This document shows positions 26,373 to 35,150 of a DNA stretch of 64,000 nt, piece after piece. The stretch is from Flagellimonas sp. HMM57 (lineage in GTDB: Bacteria; Bacteroidota; Bacteroidia; Flavobacteriales; Flavobacteriaceae): assembly GCF_021390175.1 (NCBI RefSeq), contig NZ_CP090004.1:3153001-3217000 (forward strand), written 5' to 3'. The position numbers were made by a program, and so were the translations under genes. Under the pieces are notes generated by a model that saw only the letters and a program-made list of their open reading frames with translations, was not told where the DNA came from and searched no databases. Within the stretch, counting starts at the first letter, position 1. Each line of letters begins with the position of its first letter.

Positions 26373-27332
26373 ATGGCAAATGTTTTATGGTTGCAAGGAG
26401 GTGCATGCAGTGGTAACACCATGTCTTTTTTGAACGCTGAAGAACCGACCGTGGTAGAACTTATTACGGATTTTGGCTTGAATATTTTATGGCATCCGAC
26501 TACAGGATTACAGATTGGAGATCAAGTACAAGACCTCTTAAAAGATATTCTTGAAGGGAAAGTACAAATGGATATTCTTGTCTATGAAGGCTCATTGATT
26601 CAAGGGCCTAATAATACAGGTTCAATGAATTTCTTTGCTGACCGTCCTATGATGGAATGGATCAAAGAATTATCCGAAGTAGCAGGATACGTTGTTGCTA
26701 TTGGCGATTGTGCTACTTGGGGAGGTATTCCTGCAGTACCACCAAATCCAAGTGAATCGACCGGGTTACAATTCCATAAAAAAGAAAAAGGTGGTTTTCT
26801 AGGGGCGGATTATGTTTCAAAAGGAGGATTGCCCGTTATCAATATACCCGGATGTCCCGCACATCCTGATTGGATTACCCAAATCCTTGTTGCCATAGCG
26901 GTAGGTAGGATAGGAGATGTCCAAATAGATGATTACCACAGGCCCAAAACATTTTTTACAAATTTTGTCCAAGATGGCTGTACCAATGTTACCAATTTTG
27001 CCCAAAAAGTTGATGGTGGATTTGGAACGAGAGGCGGTTGTTTGTTCTATGAAGTAGGTTGTAGGGGACCAATGACACGCGCAAGCTGTAATAATATTCT
27101 TTGGAACCGCCAATCCAGCAAAACAAGGACAAACCACCCTTGTTTGGGTTGTACGGAGCCAGGTTTTCCTCATCACGATTTAAAAAAAGGAAGTGTATTC
27201 AATACCATGAAATATTTAGGTTTCCTTCCAAGGGAAGTACCCGAAGGAAGAACCAAGTTGGCCTACTATATCGAAGCAGGATTTCAAAAAGTGCTTCCTA
27301 AGAACCATAAGGTCATGGAAACTTCAAAATAA
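26373..27332 (+). CDS. hucS: Group 2a [NiFe] hydrogenase small subunit (Huc-like)
   Basis: 319 residues, no Tat signal, so the enzyme stays in the cytoplasm or on the inner membrane face. It carries the iron-sulfur electron relay. The N-terminal cluster motif is C12-S-G-N15 where most small subunits have CxxC: one Cys is Asn, as I recall for mycobacterial HucS, whose clusters are of the [3Fe-4S] type. Other group 2a marks are DFGLNILWHP, IGDCATWGGIPA, NIPGCPAHPDWITQILVA, GCRGPMT, ILWNRQSSKTR and HPCLGCTEPGFP. Twenty-two bp precede the large subunit. The product oxidises H2, probably at low concentrations, feeding electrons to the quinone pool. Confidence 0.92.
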   Translation: MANVLWLQGGACSGNTMSFLNAEEPTVVELITDFGLNILWHPTTGLQIGDQVQDLLKDILEGKVQMDILVYEGSLIQGPNNTGSMNFFADRPMMEWIKELSEVAGYVVAIGDCATWGGIPAVPPNPSESTGLQFHKKEKGGFLGADYVSKGGLPVINIPGCPAHPDWITQILVAIAVGRIGDVQIDDYHRPKTFFTNFVQDGCTNVTNFAQKVDGGFGTRGGCLFYEVGCRGPMTRASCNNILWNRQSSKTRTNHPCLGCTEPGFPHHDLKKGSVFNTMKYLGFLPREVPEGRTKLAYYIEAGFQKVLPKNHKVMETSK

Positions 27333-27354
27333 TAGCAACGAAAAAGAAAATCAA

Positions 27355-28947
27355 ATGTCAGTTAAAGAATTAAACATATCTCCCGTTGGTCGTGTTGAAG
27401 GTGATTTGGATGTCAAAGTATATATCGATAACGGTAAAGTCACTCGAGCACATACACAAGCTGCAATGTTTAGGGGATTTGAAAAAATAATGGCGGGCAA
27501 AGACCCGCAATCGGGGTTGATTGTTACTCCTAGAATCTGTGGTATCTGTGGAGGTTCACATCTCTATTGTGCCTCATCCGCGTTAGATACGGCTTGGGGA
27601 ACGAAGCTATCCCCCAATGCACTATTGTTAAGGGCTATAGGACAGGCTTCCGAAACATTGCAAAGTATTCCACGCTGGTATTATGCAATCTTTGCCACGG
27701 ATTTGGCCAATAAAAAATATGCCGATAAGCCATTGTACAAAGAAGTGGTAAAACGTTGGAGTGCCTATGTAGGCGAGACGTTTCAGATTGGGTTGACCGC
27801 AAGTGGTCTGCCTGTTCAAATTTATGCTTTGTTCGGTGGGCAATGGCCACACTCCAGTTACATGGTGCCCGGAGGTGTAATGTGTGCACCAACTTTAAAA
27901 GACGTAACAAGGGCACATGCCATTCTGGCTCAGTTCAAAAATGATTGGTTAGAACCTGTTTGGTTGGGTTGTTCCATTGAGCGCTACATGGAAATCAAGA
28001 CTTGGGACGATATGCTCGCATGGGTAGATGAGAACGAGTCGCAACGCAATAGTGATTTGGGGTTATTGATTCGTGCTGGATTAGAGTTTGGTCTGGATAA
28101 ATTCGGTCAAGGCGTTGGTAAATTTTTGGCAACGGGAACGTACCTGCACAAAGATTTGTACAATAATCCTACTATAGAAGGTAGAAATAATGCGTTGATA
28201 CAATCCAGTGGTTTCTTTGATGGTGAAAACTATCACGAGTTCGACCATATGAAAGTAAGTGAACATGTCAAGCATTCATGGTACAATGACCAAGAAGATG
28301 GACTTCACCCATGGGATGAGCCGCTACCGACTCCAGCAGAATCGCAAACGTTACATGACAGTGATTTTGATTCGCAGTACAGCTGGTCAAAAGCACCAAG
28401 ATACGATGGGCATGCCGCCGAAGCAGGACCATTGGCAAGGGTAATTATGAACGCTAATCCAAATAATAAAGACCATCAGATTAAAGATCCTTTGTTTGGT
28501 GATATCATTAAAAAATTGGGACCTAGTGTTTTTACAAGAGTATTGGCAAGAGTTCATGAAGCACCAAGAATCTACAAGTTCATAGAACAATGGCTTTCTG
28601 AAATCGATTTGGATGGTGAATTCTACACAAAACCAGTTGAAAAAGACGGAAAAGGATTCGGGGCTACCGAGGCTGCACGTGGCGCATTGGCGCATTGGAT
28701 AGAAATCAAGGACGGTGTTATTAAAAATTATCAGGTCATGGCGCCAACAACATGGAACGTTGGCCCTCAAGACGGCAATGATAACCCTGGTCCTATTGAA
28801 ACAGCGCTTTTGGGTACTAAAATAGAGGACCCATTAGACCCAGTTGAAGTAGGTATAGTGGCCCGCTCTTTTGACTCGTGTTTGGTGTGTACGGTACATG
28901 CCCATGATGCACAAAGCGGGGTAGAACTATCTCGATTCAAATTATAA
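27355..28947 (+). CDS. hucL: Group 2a [NiFe] hydrogenase large subunit (Huc-like)
   Basis: 530 residues carrying the Ni-Fe(CN)2CO site. The L1 motif is TPRICGICGGSH and the L2 motif near the C terminus is FDSCLVCTVH; the two CxxC pairs are the four Cys ligands. The wording SCLVC (not DPCLAC) and the SPVGRVEGDLDV start point to group 2a. Fifteen residues follow the final His, so a C-terminal peptide must be clipped, and a protease gene is the next gene. No membrane cytochrome b subunit is encoded nearby, as expected for group 2a. Group assignment is from remembered motifs, not a database search. Confidence 0.92.
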   Translation: MSVKELNISPVGRVEGDLDVKVYIDNGKVTRAHTQAAMFRGFEKIMAGKDPQSGLIVTPRICGICGGSHLYCASSALDTAWGTKLSPNALLLRAIGQASETLQSIPRWYYAIFATDLANKKYADKPLYKEVVKRWSAYVGETFQIGLTASGLPVQIYALFGGQWPHSSYMVPGGVMCAPTLKDVTRAHAILAQFKNDWLEPVWLGCSIERYMEIKTWDDMLAWVDENESQRNSDLGLLIRAGLEFGLDKFGQGVGKFLATGTYLHKDLYNNPTIEGRNNALIQSSGFFDGENYHEFDHMKVSEHVKHSWYNDQEDGLHPWDEPLPTPAESQTLHDSDFDSQYSWSKAPRYDGHAAEAGPLARVIMNANPNNKDHQIKDPLFGDIIKKLGPSVFTRVLARVHEAPRIYKFIEQWLSEIDLDGEFYTKPVEKDGKGFGATEAARGALAHWIEIKDGVIKNYQVMAPTTWNVGPQDGNDNPGPIETALLGTKIEDPLDPVEVGIVARSFDSCLVCTVHAHDAQSGVELSRFKL

Positions 28948-28970
28948 CCAACTATTCCATATATTAAGTA

Positions 28971-29003
28971 AGACCTCACAGGGTTCTAATTCCTGTGAGG
29001 TCT
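28971..29003 (+). terminator. 12-bp perfect stem-loop between hydrogenase structural and maturation genes
   Basis: AGACCTCACAGG (28971-28982), a 9-nt loop, then CCTGTGAGGTCT (28992-29003). It is followed only by TTAATATC, not a long T-run. It could be a partial terminator or a 3'-end stabiliser that sets structural subunits above maturation proteins. It lies in the 77-bp gap after the large subunit, with the protease start 21 bp downstream. Confidence 0.6.
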
Positions 29004-29024
29004 TTAATATCAAAAAAAATCAAA

Positions 29025-29504
29025 ATGAAAACTGCGATAATGGGTTTTGGGAACCCTGTGCGTAGCGATGACGCTATCGGCATCTATGTGATAGAGCAAT
29101 TGCGGGAAAAACTTCCTGAAACGGAAAGGATCAATATCTTCGATATGGGCACTGCTGCTTTTGAAGTGCTCTTTGGGCTAAAAGGTCATAGTAAGATTAT
29201 ATTGGTGGATGCGGTGTTGAACAGTAACGAACCCGTGGGGACAGTATTTAAAGTCCCTGCAGAAGAGGTAATGAAAGCACCACAGGACGACCCGTTGGTC
29301 TTTTTGCATGGAATGAAATGGGACCAAGCCCTATCCTATACCAAAAAGATTTTACGGGATGAATACCCCGAGGATATTCAGGTGTATTTGGTTGCCATTG
29401 AAAATACCAAGTTGGAAGTCGATTTGAGTGATGTTGTACGAAAAGCTGGCGATAAAGTTGTTCAGCACATTTTAGAAGACTTAAATCAATCCATACCCAA
29501 GTGA
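29025..29504 (+). CDS. Hydrogenase maturation protease (HupD/HyaD family)
   Basis: 159 residues from the start at 29025 (MKTAIMGFGNPVRSDD); the earlier in-frame GTG at 28995 lies inside the 3' arm of the stem-loop. GFGNPVRSDDAIG supplies the first acidic nickel-sensing residue; IFDMGTAAFEVL, ILVDAV and a downstream His region (FLHGMKW) complete the HybD-like layout. It clips the C-terminal tail of the large subunit after nickel insertion. The stop overlaps the GTG start of the next gene (GTGA), so it is translationally coupled to the unknown genes that follow. Confidence 0.88.
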   Translation: MKTAIMGFGNPVRSDDAIGIYVIEQLREKLPETERINIFDMGTAAFEVLFGLKGHSKIILVDAVLNSNEPVGTVFKVPAEEVMKAPQDDPLVFLHGMKWDQALSYTKKILRDEYPEDIQVYLVAIENTKLEVDLSDVVRKAGDKVVQHILEDLNQSIPK

Positions 29505-29821
29505 ATACCAAAGTAAGTCTTAAATCGTCACATATATATATCGACAGTACCTTGGTAGAACTTATTTTCGGGGAAATCCACTATGCTTATGTGACTTATG
29601 TAAAAGAGCAACAAAAACTATTAATGACACCCGTTAGCAGTCAATGGTTTGTTAAAATCTACAAACCCACCCAATTTTTATTAAAATCACGTAACTTGAA
29701 GGGAGACAAAACATTGGCAATTCGCGAGATTTTAATCGATAACGATTTGAACACCAAGGACAGGGAGCTGGATTATGAACTTATTGAAAAGACCCAGTTG
29801 CTAAAAGTGAGTATGTCATGA
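29501..29821 (+). CDS. Unknown 106-residue protein of the hydrogenase operon
   Basis: Starts with GTG at 29501 overlapping the protease stop by 4 bp and ends by overlapping the next start by 4 bp (ATGA), so it is certainly translated with its neighbours. No signal peptide, membrane helix or Cys motif is visible. It is beta-strand-rich at the start (SSHIYIDSTLVELIFGEIHY, then VTYVKEQQKLLMTPVSS) and basic in the middle. I do not recognise the family. The context suggests assembly, stability or membrane attachment of the group 2a hydrogenase; that is inference from position only. Confidence 0.7.
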   Translation: MNTKVSLKSSHIYIDSTLVELIFGEIHYAYVTYVKEQQKLLMTPVSSQWFVKIYKPTQFLLKSRNLKGDKTLAIREILIDNDLNTKDRELDYELIEKTQLLKVSMS

Positions 29822-30081
29822 AAGGCGGAAAAACAAATAATGATTGGTTGCTCGATGCAGAGGTGCAGTACAAGGTTACTCCGGTAAAGGGCAGATGGGA
29901 AGTCTCTTTGTTGTTCATCAATACTAAAGACCCCAATCAGGTTTTGGTCCAGACTATTGGAGATTATCGCTCAGAACGATTGGCTGAAATCTATGGAAAG
30001 AATATGCAGCAGACTGCAGCAAAAGACTCTAGGGGAAATCAAAAACTAAACAAAGATGCTTACGATATTAACAACAACTAG
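29818..30081 (+). CDS. Unknown 87-residue protein of the hydrogenase operon
   Basis: Coupled at both ends: 4-bp ATGA overlap with the gene before and 26-bp overlap with the TPR-like gene after. The first 50 residues are alternating hydrophobic and polar as in a small beta-sheet (DAEVQYKVTPVKGRWEVSLLFIN), and the tail is hydrophilic and Asn/Lys-rich (GNQKLNKDAYDINNN). No Cys, no signal, no membrane helix. Family not recognised. A soluble accessory or scaffold role in the hydrogenase is a guess from context. Confidence 0.68.
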   Translation: MKGGKTNNDWLLDAEVQYKVTPVKGRWEVSLLFINTKDPNQVLVQTIGDYRSERLAEIYGKNMQQTAAKDSRGNQKLNKDAYDINNN

Positions 30082-31540
30082 TGAAATCCAACAAGTAAAG
30101 GATACCATTGCATCTGTGGAGCGATTGGACGAGTTGGTTGACATAGTCCACGAGAGCGATGGCATCAAGAACTTGAAGATTATATTGGTTGAAGAAAACG
30201 GGATTGAAGTTCCTTTGGATTGGTATGATCTGGAACCTCCCTATGTATTTCCAAAAACTGCTTTTTCAAGGGAGAATTTATTGGCATTGGTTTTCTATAA
30301 GTTGGGAAACCATCAAAGAGCCTTTGAATATGTATCGGAAGCTTCGGACTTGTACCATCATCTTTTAGTCGCAACACATCTACAGTTTGCCTACGAAATT
30401 TCGGATGAGATGTTGGTCTTTGCCGAAAAAACCTCTGCTCACAATACTGCTATTTTAAACTATTATGGAACTATTCAAAATTCCTTGGAGTATTCTGGAC
30501 TCAAAAAGCTATTCATAGCAGCTTTGAATCAGGCTGAGAATGAGGAGATAAAAATATTTACGGCAAAGCATTATTTAAACCTTCTATTGGATGGTGGAGA
30601 ATTGCAAGAGGCAAAGCAACTTGCGGAACAACACTTGCCCGTAACTGTTTCCGAACATGCGAACCATGCCATAAAAACGCATTTGGCGGCAATTTTAATG
30701 GCGTTGCTAAGAGTACCCTATGATTTAAAAGCACTTGATGCGGTTCAAGATTTACAAATGGAATGCATTACTTTTTATGAGTCCAAGGGTTTGAACGTAC
30801 AAGCGGGGCTGTTGCTCATTGAAGCTGCAGAAGTTGCCAACTTCAAAGAAGATTTTATAGCATCAAAAGAGTTGATCAATCGTGCCATTCAATACTTTAA
30901 GCAAGAAGATATTCCCGAGTTTTTAGGGGAAGCTGGATTAAAAAAGGCGATTTTACTGTACACTTGGTCAAAAAATGGGAGTCCACAGTATTACAAGGCA
31001 GCGATTAATGCTTTTCAAGATGTTTTAAAAGTTTTTAAACGCGATACACATCCACAGAAATTTGCGGACATTCACCATAATCTAGCCTTGATTTATTCGG
31101 AAATTCCTGTAAGTTCTGAAGAAAAACCTATGTGGACAGCCTTTTGTGCATCCTCGTTCAAAGAGGTTTTGGCTTTTTATACCAAAGAAAAATATCCATA
31201 CGAACATGCCATGGTAAGTCATAATTACGCTACGGCATTAATGCATTTTCCACCAGCTAAAATCCATGATAATCTGGAAAAAGCTACAGGATTGTTCAAT
31301 GATGCACTTGAAATCAGGACAGCACTAAAATATCCTTTTGAAAGAGCATTGACTCTTTTGAATCAATTGGAATTGGCCTGGTTGACCCATAATGCGAACG
31401 GAGATGAGGAGCAAAAGAAGTATGGTATCATGAAGGCCAAGGCCGAAGAGATAAAAAGCTTGGTAAGTGACGAGAATTTAATAGCAAAGGCCGACGAACA
31501 TTTAAAAGAATTGGAAAAAGTTAAAAGTTTAATCCAGTAA
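30056..31540 (+). CDS. TPR-like helical repeat protein of the hydrogenase operon
   Basis: 494 residues, soluble, almost entirely helical after a short alpha/beta N-terminal segment (IKNLKIILVEENGIEVPLDW). Helix pairs of about 34 residues with Ala/Leu/Tyr patterning (HQRAFEYVSEASDLYHHLL; YYKAAINAFQDVLKVF; ATGLFNDALEIRTALKYPFE) are typical of tetratricopeptide-like solenoids, which bind partner proteins. It overlaps the previous gene by 26 bp and sits 5 bp before hypA. It may act as a scaffold for hydrogenase maturation or for coupling to the respiratory chain; no function is assigned. I cannot say if it corresponds to the HucM scaffold of mycobacteria, and its length argues against it. Confidence 0.75.
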   Translation: MLTILTTTSEIQQVKDTIASVERLDELVDIVHESDGIKNLKIILVEENGIEVPLDWYDLEPPYVFPKTAFSRENLLALVFYKLGNHQRAFEYVSEASDLYHHLLVATHLQFAYEISDEMLVFAEKTSAHNTAILNYYGTIQNSLEYSGLKKLFIAALNQAENEEIKIFTAKHYLNLLLDGGELQEAKQLAEQHLPVTVSEHANHAIKTHLAAILMALLRVPYDLKALDAVQDLQMECITFYESKGLNVQAGLLLIEAAEVANFKEDFIASKELINRAIQYFKQEDIPEFLGEAGLKKAILLYTWSKNGSPQYYKAAINAFQDVLKVFKRDTHPQKFADIHHNLALIYSEIPVSSEEKPMWTAFCASSFKEVLAFYTKEKYPYEHAMVSHNYATALMHFPPAKIHDNLEKATGLFNDALEIRTALKYPFERALTLLNQLELAWLTHNANGDEEQKKYGIMKAKAEEIKSLVSDENLIAKADEHLKELEKVKSLIQ

Positions 31541-31545
31541 AAGTT

Positions 31546-31893
31546 ATGCACGAAACCTCCATCGTAAATAGCATCATGCGTACGCTTGAACAAGAGTTTG
31601 AAGCTGAGAAGCTGAACAAAATGAAAGCGATTCATTTAAAAGTGGGTATCTTATCCAATATTGAACCACGGCTTCTGCACAATGCGTATAGTGCATACCA
31701 TTTGACACGCCCAGAGTACCATCACGTAGCCTTGCACATTGAATCTACCGATTTAAAAATTCAGTGTGAAGTGTGCAACCATATTACTGATGTAAAAAAC
31801 TATAGATTTATTTGTGAGCACTGCGACCGACCCAGTAAAAATGTGATTCAAGGGGAGGAAATGCTGATTCACAAAGTAGAATTTGAAGATTGA
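31546..31893 (+). CDS. hypA: Hydrogenase nickel-insertion protein HypA
   Basis: 115 residues. The N-terminal Met-His-Glu nickel ligand (MHETSIV) and a zinc site with four Cys at C74, C77, C90 and C93 (CEVC, CEHC) are intact. Together with HypB it loads nickel into the hydrogenase large subunit. It begins 5 bp after the TPR-like gene and ends 14 bp before the hypB start used here. Confidence 0.93.
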   Translation: MHETSIVNSIMRTLEQEFEAEKLNKMKAIHLKVGILSNIEPRLLHNAYSAYHLTRPEYHHVALHIESTDLKIQCEVCNHITDVKNYRFICEHCDRPSKNVIQGEEMLIHKVEFED

Positions 31894-31907
31894 TTAAAAA
31901 AAACACT

Positions 31908-32603
31908 ATGATAGAAAAATCAACAAAGGCGGCGCGCGGTACCGTACAGTGCGAGAACACAAATATCAACTTGCTCAAGGCGAATGATTTTGTTGCTGAC
32001 ATCATTAAAAAGGAAATGGCAAAAACCAAGACCCTTCTCATTAATGTCACCTCTTCGGCAGGGAGTGGAAAAACTACTTTAATGCAAAAAACGGCCGAAA
32101 AGTTGAAAGATAAAATTAAGATTGCTGTTATGGTGGGCGATTTGGAAACCGAGCGTGATGCAGAACGTATTCGGGAAACGGGAATCCAGGCTTTGCAGAT
32201 AGTCACGGGCGGAATATGTCATTTAGAAGCTCAAATGGTCCATCAAGTACTTGACCAATTTGATTTGGAAAACATTGACCTGTTGTTTATAGAAAATGTG
32301 GGTAATTTGGTATGTCCTTCATCCTTCGATTTGGGAGAAGATTATAGAGTGACCCTTATGGCGACCACTGAAGGTGATGACAAGCCTAAAAAATACCCAA
32401 AGATGTTTTTGACCAGTGATATGATGCTGGTTTCCAAGGCTGATTTATTGCCCTATGTCCCTTTTTCCGTAGAAGCAGTAACCAAAGATGCCAGAGAGGT
32501 CAACCACGAATTGGAAGTGATTCAAGTGTCTTCTTTAACGGAAGAAGGCATTGATGCTTGGTGCGATTGGCTTTTGGAAAGAGTGCAACAGAAAAGGGGA
32601 TAA
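31908..32603 (+). CDS. hypB: Hydrogenase nickel-insertion GTPase HypB
   Basis: 231 residues from the ATG at 31908. P-loop VTSSAGSGKTTL, switch region VGDLETERDAERI, CHLEAQMV, IENVGNLVCPSSFDLGE and the NKAD-like VSKADLLPY show a complete G domain. The N-terminal His-rich or CxxCGC nickel-storage stretch of some HypB proteins is absent, so this is a minimal GTPase that depends on HypA or transporter-delivered nickel. It lies in the hyp operon, 7 bp before hypF. Confidence 0.92.
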   Translation: MIEKSTKAARGTVQCENTNINLLKANDFVADIIKKEMAKTKTLLINVTSSAGSGKTTLMQKTAEKLKDKIKIAVMVGDLETERDAERIRETGIQALQIVTGGICHLEAQMVHQVLDQFDLENIDLLFIENVGNLVCPSSFDLGEDYRVTLMATTEGDDKPKKYPKMFLTSDMMLVSKADLLPYVPFSVEAVTKDAREVNHELEVIQVSSLTEEGIDAWCDWLLERVQQKRG

Positions 32604-32610
32604 TTCCTGA

Positions 32611-34869
32611 ATGCAACAAACCTTCCAAATTATAATTTCTGGACAAGTACAAGGGGTTGGTTTTCGTCCTTTTGTCTATAATCTTGCGCAGAAGTTAAAG
32701 CTGAAAGGTATAGTTTGCAATAACGAAAATGGAGTGCAGATTCAAGTCAATACATCCCAAAACCAAGCGAATGATTTTCTCCAACGTATCTTGGAGAACC
32801 CTCCTGTTATTTCAAATATTCAATCACATTCTCTTGCTGAAATTTCGTTTCAAGAATATATCGACTTTCGGATAGTTCCTTCAGCATTAAACCATAAAAT
32901 CAACATTCCACTTACTCCAGACTTTGCAATATGTGAAGCCTGTAAGACAGAGATTAGGGATAAAGACAATCGACGATTTGGTTATGCTTTTACAACATGC
33001 ACGAATTGTGGGCCAAGGTTTGCGATAACAACAAAATTCCCATTTGAAAGGGCAAATACGACCATTTCAGAATTTCAAATGTGCTCTTCATGTGAATCGG
33101 AATACATGGACGCTACCCATCGGAGGTTTCATTCACAAACGAACAGCTGCATGGATTGTGGCATAGTACTCACATTGACCAATGTCAATGGTGAACAAAT
33201 CGAATCGGATCAGTCCAAGATAATTCAAAAAGTGGGCAAACTCATTTTGGAAGGGGCCATTGTTGCACTAAAGAATACAAATGGCTATTTGCTGTGTTGC
33301 GATGCTAAAAATAAAACAGCCATTGAACGTCTAAGAGCGAAAAAACAACGTCCTTCCAAACCGTTCGCACTGTTATATCCTTCCCTAGAAAAAATTAAAA
33401 CTGATTTTGAAGTAAATGTTGAAGAAGAAACCGCTTTGAAATCAGCTGTTGCACCAATCGTAATTTTGAACCCTACGGAAGCGGCGAGGGAGTTGAAAAT
33501 GGAAAGTATTGCCCCAAGATTGCATCAACTTGGCGTTATGCTGCCTTCTTCGGCACTGTTAACACTCTTAATTGATAGTATACAGATCCCAATAATTGCT
33601 ACAAGTGGAAATATTCACGGCTCACCTATTATTTCAGAAGAGAAAAAAGCAATTGAAGAGCTGGCCGGCGTGGCTGACTATTTTTTGCATCATAATCTAG
33701 AAATTGTATTTCCCCAAGATGATTCGGTACTGCGCTTTGCGGGAGAGCATCAAATTACGCTAAGACGTTCCCGTGGATTGGCTCCAAACTATTTAGAAAG
33801 TAATAGTGGTGGTGAAAAGATTTTGGCGATGGGCGCGCATCTAAAAAGCACCTTCACTTTTGTTCCAAATGCACATACGTATGTGAGTCAATATTTTGGA
33901 AATCTGGATAGTTTCGATGTTTTGGAAAGGTTTCAAACAAGTATTGACCAGTTTCAACAGCTATTTCAAACAAAACCAGAAACTATTTTAATTGATGCCC
34001 ATCCACAATATCAAAGCAGTATTCTGGGCAAAGAATTATCCAAAAAATGGAATACCAATCTCATTTCTATTCAACATCACAAAGCACATTTTGCGAGTGT
34101 TTTGGGTGAGCATAAGTTGTTCGAAACTAAAGAGAAAATACTTGGTGTTGTTTGGGATGGTACGGGACTTGGCGAAGATAATGCCATCTGGGGCGGGGAG
34201 TTTTTTGCCTACGAGAATTGTAATATGGAACGCTTGACCCATTTTGAATATGTGGACTGGTTGGCTGCCGACAAAATGGCCAAAGAGCCTAGATTGTCTT
34301 TACTCAGCTTGCTTCCAGAAAAAGAAAAGAATAGAATCAAGAATAAATTTACCAAAACGGAATGGAAAGTCTACAATACAATGTTGGCTGGCAATACGCT
34401 AAAGACCTCTTCGGTGGGACGGTTGTTTGATGCAGTGGCATCGTTGCTTAAGCTTATAGATGTCTGTTCTTATGAAGGGGAAGCTGCAATGCTTTTAGAG
34501 ACCAAAGCAAATGCGTATTCAGGCGGTATTTATATTGATTTTTTGGAGGATTTGGAATTTGACACTGTCCCTTCAAAAAAAATTATACAAAGCATTTACC
34601 GTGAACTGGAAAGGAGTGTTTCCATTGAGCAAATCGCAGCTAGCTTTATACATACTTTAGCATTGGTCGTTATTAAAGTAGCCAAGAAAAATGGGTTGAA
34701 CACCATTGCCTGTAGCGGAGGTGTTTTTCAGAATGTGGTTCTTGTGGACAAGCTTACGGTATTAGCTGAAAAACAAGAAATTAAGTTAAAATTTAATCGT
34801 ATATTGTCTAGTAACGATGAGAACATTTCGTTCGGTCAATTATGCTATTATCAACATATTAAAAACTAA
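32611..34869 (+). CDS. hypF: Carbamoyltransferase HypF
   Basis: 752 residues, the normal HypF length. Domains in order: acylphosphatase (about 1-90, SGQVQGVGFRPFVYN), two zinc-finger modules (about 105-190, with CEAC/CTNC and CSSC/CMDC pairs), YrdC-like domain (about 200-390, KKQRPSKPFAL, RRSRGLAPN) and a Kae1/carbamoyltransferase domain (about 400 onwards, HHKAHFASVLGEH, WDGTGLGEDNAIWGGEF, ACSGGVFQN). It makes carbamoyl-AMP from carbamoyl phosphate and passes the carbamoyl group to HypE for cyanide ligand synthesis. It is followed 3 bp later by hypC. Confidence 0.94.
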   Translation: MQQTFQIIISGQVQGVGFRPFVYNLAQKLKLKGIVCNNENGVQIQVNTSQNQANDFLQRILENPPVISNIQSHSLAEISFQEYIDFRIVPSALNHKINIPLTPDFAICEACKTEIRDKDNRRFGYAFTTCTNCGPRFAITTKFPFERANTTISEFQMCSSCESEYMDATHRRFHSQTNSCMDCGIVLTLTNVNGEQIESDQSKIIQKVGKLILEGAIVALKNTNGYLLCCDAKNKTAIERLRAKKQRPSKPFALLYPSLEKIKTDFEVNVEEETALKSAVAPIVILNPTEAARELKMESIAPRLHQLGVMLPSSALLTLLIDSIQIPIIATSGNIHGSPIISEEKKAIEELAGVADYFLHHNLEIVFPQDDSVLRFAGEHQITLRRSRGLAPNYLESNSGGEKILAMGAHLKSTFTFVPNAHTYVSQYFGNLDSFDVLERFQTSIDQFQQLFQTKPETILIDAHPQYQSSILGKELSKKWNTNLISIQHHKAHFASVLGEHKLFETKEKILGVVWDGTGLGEDNAIWGGEFFAYENCNMERLTHFEYVDWLAADKMAKEPRLSLLSLLPEKEKNRIKNKFTKTEWKVYNTMLAGNTLKTSSVGRLFDAVASLLKLIDVCSYEGEAAMLLETKANAYSGGIYIDFLEDLEFDTVPSKKIIQSIYRELERSVSIEQIAASFIHTLALVVIKVAKKNGLNTIACSGGVFQNVVLVDKLTVLAEKQEIKLKFNRILSSNDENISFGQLCYYQHIKN

Positions 34870-34872
34870 GTT

Positions 34873-35148
34873 ATGTGTTTAGCAATTCCAGGAAGAATTA
34901 GGAGCATCGAGACCAAATACAATGGTCTGGTACGTATGGCAAAAGTTTCTTTTGGTGGTATCACCAAAGAAGCCAGTCTTGAAATGTTACCAGATGCAGA
35001 TGTTGACGATTATGTGTTGGTACATGTGGGCGTGGCCATAAGCAAGGTCAATGAAGAAGAGGCACAGAAAACGTTTAAATATTTGGAAGAAATTGGAGAG
35101 CTGGGCGAATTGGAAGATGTGGATGAATACCTGCCTAAATCGGAATAA
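34873..35148 (+). CDS. hypC: Hydrogenase assembly chaperone HypC
   Basis: 91 residues. The essential N-terminal Cys2 (MCLAIPGRI) and the VRMAKVSFGG and YVLVHVGVAISKV motifs are present. It binds HypD and carries the Fe(CN)2CO unit to the large subunit. The acidic C-terminal tail (EEIGELGELEDVDEYL) is typical. It lies 2 bp before hypD. Confidence 0.93.
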   Translation: MCLAIPGRIRSIETKYNGLVRMAKVSFGGITKEASLEMLPDADVDDYVLVHVGVAISKVNEEEAQKTFKYLEEIGELGELEDVDEYLPKSE

Positions 35149-35150
35149 TT

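Noticed and set aside
26373..28947. Hydrogenase as group 1h (actinobacterial-type, Hhy)
   Set aside because: The group 1h small subunit has a Cys-x-Gly-Asp motif as I recall it, whereas this one has Cys-Ser-Gly-Asn with the DFGLNILWHP continuation of group 2a.
35068..35075. AAACGTTT core as a further LacI operator
   Set aside because: It lies inside hypC, has no symmetric flanks, and is explained by coding sequence.
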